Origin: Mycobacterium cookii
GTDB taxonomy: Bacteria; Actinomycetota; Actinomycetes; Mycobacteriales; Mycobacteriaceae
Reading direction: 5' to 3'
Length of the DNA stretch: 64,000 nucleotides
NCBI RefSeq assembly: GCF_010727945.1
Contig: NZ_AP022569.1
Span: 1,178,001-1,242,000, forward strand
Below the pieces are notes generated by a model. It searched no databases. It was not told where the DNA came from and was given only the letters and a program-made list of their open reading frames with translations. The position numbers were made by a program, and so were the translations under genes. Positions 62,104 to 64,000 of this stretch are shown piece after piece; the stretch's first letter is position 1; each line of letters starts with the position of its first letter.

Positions 62104-63093
62104 CCCGGCGTGCGCGACGATCGCGCCCGCGGCGTTGAGCACGACGGCGTCCCGCACCGGGCCTTTCGCCCCGGCCAGCACCGACCGGGCTTCCGAAGCG
62201 TTGGCCGCCGCGTCGCCGCCCCGCAAATCGTCGAGAGCGGCTCGTGCGAAACCAAATCCGGCCGGATCGAATTTGATTTTGTCCACCGTGCCCGCTTGCA
62301 CTCGCCAGATCGTGCTGGTCGTCGTGGTGGTCAGCTCGTCGAGGCCGTCGTCGCCGTGCACCACAAGCACGCTGGACTGTCGCGCGGCGAAGACCCCCGC
62401 CATCACCTCGGCCAGGTCGGCGAACGCGCAGCCGATCAGCCCGGCCCGCGGCCGTCCCGGATTGGTCAGTGGCCCAAGGAGATTGAACACTGTGGGCACA
62501 CCGATTTCGCGACGTGTCGCCGACGCGTGCCGATACGACGGATGGAACTGCGGCGCGAAGCAGAACCCGATGCCGACCTCGGCGACGCCGCGCGCGACGT
62601 CGTCCGGACTCAGGTCGATGCGCACCCCGAGCGCTTCCAGCGTGTCGGCGCCGCCGGCCAGCGATGACGATGCCCGATTGCCGTGTTTGACCACCGGGAC
62701 ACCGCTGGCCGCGACCACGATCGCCGCCATCGTGGACAAGTTGACGGTGCTGACCCCGTCGCCGCCGGTGCCGACCACGTCGACGGTGTCGGTGCCGATC
62801 CGGTCGGTGGGCAGCGGACGGGCGTGCGTAAGCATCACGTCGGCCAACTCGGCCACCTCGTCCGCGGTCGGCGCCTTCATCGTGAGTGCGACGGCGAAAG
62901 CCGCGATCTGGGCGGGCGTCGCCGAGCCGGTCATGATCTGTTCCATCGCCCAGCCGGCCGCACCGCGGGGCAGATCCCGCCCGGCGGTCAAAACTCCGAG
63001 AACCCGCGGCCACGTCAGCGCCGCCTCGGGGGGCCGCTGAGGGGACCCAGACGATGGCGCCGTCACACCGCAGATGGTCGCACAGTCGGTCAT
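61978..63093 (-). CDS. trpD: Anthranilate phosphoribosyltransferase TrpD
   Basis: TrpD joins anthranilate to PRPP, the second step of tryptophan synthesis. The 371 residues have the conserved [43 protein letters not shown] and [19 protein letters not shown]. The C-terminus [20 protein letters not shown] is highly conserved. The ATG at 63093 gives the M. tuberculosis length (370). The 3' end overlaps the nuclease gene by 126 nt on the opposite strand. It is divergent from ctaE. Confidence 0.95.
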   Translation of the reverse strand: MTDCATICGVTAPSSGSPQRPPEAALTWPRVLGVLTAGRDLPRGAAGWAMEQIMTGSATPAQIAAFAVALTMKAPTADEVAELADVMLTHARPLPTDRIGTDTVDVVGTGGDGVSTVNLSTMAAIVVAASGVPVVKHGNRASSSLAGGADTLEALGVRIDLSPDDVARGVAEVGIGFCFAPQFHPSYRHASATRREIGVPTVFNLLGPLTNPGRPRAGLIGCAFADLAEVMAGVFAARQSSVLVVHGDDGLDELTTTTTSTIWRVQAGTVDKIKFDPAGFGFARAALDDLRGGDAAANASEARSVLAGAKGPVRDAVVLNAAGAIVAHAGLSSRAEWLPAWEDGLRRAADAIDSGAAEQLLARWVRFGQQI

Positions 63094-63188
63094 CGCACGA
63101 GCCCGGCCGGGCGCGGCGAACCAAAGACGGCGCGCCAATTTCAGCCCCGAGTGGAGGTCAACAACTACAAAGCGTCATACTTGCGGAT

Positions 63189-63800
63189 GTGACGAGTGCG
63201 GTCGGAACTTCGGGTACTGCAATCACGGCGCGAGTGCATTCGCTGAACCGCCCCAACATGGTGAGTGTTGGCACCATAGTGTGGCTTTCGAGCGAGTTGA
63301 TGTTCTTTGCTGGATTGTTCGCGTTCTACTTCACCGCGCGCGCGCAGGCGGCCGGTAACTGGCCGCCCCCGCCGACCGAACTGAATCTGTATCAAGCCGT
63401 GCCGGTCACGCTGGTTTTGATCGCGTCGTCGTTCACGTGCCAGATGGGCGTGTTCGCGGCCGAGCGCGGCGACGTTTTCGGGCTGCGCCGGTGGTATGCG
63501 CTCACCTTCGGGATGGGGCTGTTCTTCGTGCTCGGGCAGGCCTACGAGTACTTCCACCTGGTGAGCCACGGGACCACGATCCCGAGCAGCGCCTACGGCA
63601 GCGTCTTCTACCTGGCCACCGGCTTCCACGGGCTGCACGTCATCGGCGGGCTGATCGCCTTCATCTTCCTGCTGGCGCGCACCACCATGGGCAAGTTCAC
63701 CCCGGCGCAGGCGACCGCGTCGATCGTCGTGTCGTACTACTGGCACTTCGTCGACATCGTCTGGATCGCGCTCTTCGCCACGATCTACTTCATTCGATGA
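63189..63800 (+). CDS. ctaE: Cytochrome c oxidase subunit III CtaE
   Basis: CtaE is part of the aa3 oxidase in the respiratory supercomplex with QcrCAB. The 203 residues match the M. tuberculosis length from GTG 63189 (MTSAVGTSG). It has five membrane segments; typical text is [41 protein letters not shown] and [19 protein letters not shown] with [16 protein letters not shown] at the end. CATACT, a weaker -10, lies 7 nt before the start. It overlaps qcrC by 4 nt (ATGA). Confidence 0.96.
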   Translation: MTSAVGTSGTAITARVHSLNRPNMVSVGTIVWLSSELMFFAGLFAFYFTARAQAAGNWPPPPTELNLYQAVPVTLVLIASSFTCQMGVFAAERGDVFGLRRWYALTFGMGLFFVLGQAYEYFHLVSHGTTIPSSAYGSVFYLATGFHGLHVIGGLIAFIFLLARTTMGKFTPAQATASIVVSYYWHFVDIVWIALFATIYFIR

Positions 63801-64000
63801 CCAGCGTGCGCAAGAACAGGAGTGCTCGGTTGAAGAAACTGAGGCTGAACCGATCGCTGAGTGACCGTGCTCGCCGTCGCCTGCATCGCAGGTTCTCGGC
63901 CGGACTGCTGCTCGTGCTGGCTCTGGCTGTGGCGGGCGGGCTCGCCGCGGTCTTGACCCCCAGCCCGCAGGTCGCCGTCGCCGACGAGTCGTCGTCGGCG
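63797..64000 (+). CDS. qcrC: Cytochrome bc1 complex diheme cytochrome c subunit QcrC, N-terminal part
   Basis: QcrC carries two c-type hemes and links bc1 to aa3 oxidase. Only the first 68 codons are present; the gene runs off the right edge. The basic N-terminus ([14 protein letters not shown]) is followed by a membrane signal segment ([20 protein letters not shown]) and the start of the mature part ([15 protein letters not shown]). The ATG at 63797 overlaps the ctaE stop; a TTG at 63830 with AGGAG 7 nt upstream is an alternative. The CXXCH heme motifs lie outside the window. Confidence 0.92.
   Translation, partial: MTSVRKNRSARLKKLRLNRSLSDRARRRLHRRFSAGLLLVLALAVAGGLAAVLTPSPQVAVADESSSA

Overview
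This window is chromosomal DNA from a high-GC Mycobacterium outside the M. tuberculosis complex. The gene content and order follow the M. tuberculosis interval from metH (Rv2124c) to qcrC (Rv2194). The PE_PGRS genes, ansP1 and IS6110 copies known from that interval are missing, and other genes stand in their place. Orthologue names rest on recognised sequence and synteny, not on a search. The species cannot be fixed from the sequence alone.

Layout. 1-4.8 kb: start of metH (leaving the window on the minus strand), a PAC2-family gene, a 557-nt gene-free stretch with a possible structured RNA, an unusual secreted serine protease with a membrane anchor and zinc ribbon, and a short-chain dehydrogenase. 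4.8-10.8 kb: a minus-strand set with mycothiol ligase mshC, cysQ, a DUF2505 protein, a kinase-like SCO1664-family protein, DUF3090, a phosphoglycerate-mutase-like phosphatase, uppP and Rv2137c. 10.9-16.5 kb: lppL, a DUF5703 gene and pyrD in one overlapping plus-strand set, then a PEBP protein, dapE2, tRNA-Leu(GAG), a phosphoribosyltransferase and a small membrane protein.

16.6-39.5 kb is the division and cell-wall (dcw) cluster, read from mraZ down to wag31 on the minus strand: mraZ, rsmH, ftsL-like, pbpB, (insert), murE, murF, mraY, murD, ftsW, murG, murC, ftsQ, ftsZ, pgeF/yfiH, yggS, sepF, yggT, wag31. It builds the UDP-MurNAc-pentapeptide, lipid I and lipid II, and supplies the Z-ring and polar growth machinery. 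The insert between pbpB and murE holds a secreted DUF732 protein, a family 2 glycosyltransferase and a short acyl-CoA-dehydrogenase-like protein. mraZ is preceded by a perfect triple GTGGG operator.

39.7-64 kb: DUF3040, a GNAT acetyltransferase, lppM, an FAD-independent methylenetetrahydrofolate-reductase-like gene, and idsA2. Envelope glycolipid enzymes follow (mptA, the Rv2181 alpha-1,2-mannosyltransferase, pimB', a PlsC acyltransferase, fadD15). Also here are the kinase pknL with its divergent DNA-binding partner Rv2175c, aroG, RNase AS, two SRPBCC proteins, a Get3/ArsA-like ATPase, the peptidoglycan hydrolase ripC, a DnaQ/UvrC-like nuclease, trpD, and the start of the ctaE-qcrC respiratory genes.

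Regulatory themes. About ten genes have a TANNNT -10 hexamer ending 6 or 7 nt before the start codon, the arrangement of mycobacterial leaderless mRNAs. Other notable features are a hairpin that covers the metH ribosome-binding site, a 53-bp tandem repeat that copies the end of aroG, a 54-bp tandem repeat inside murG, two genes that seem to need a CTG start, and several convergent pairs that share stop-codon bases.
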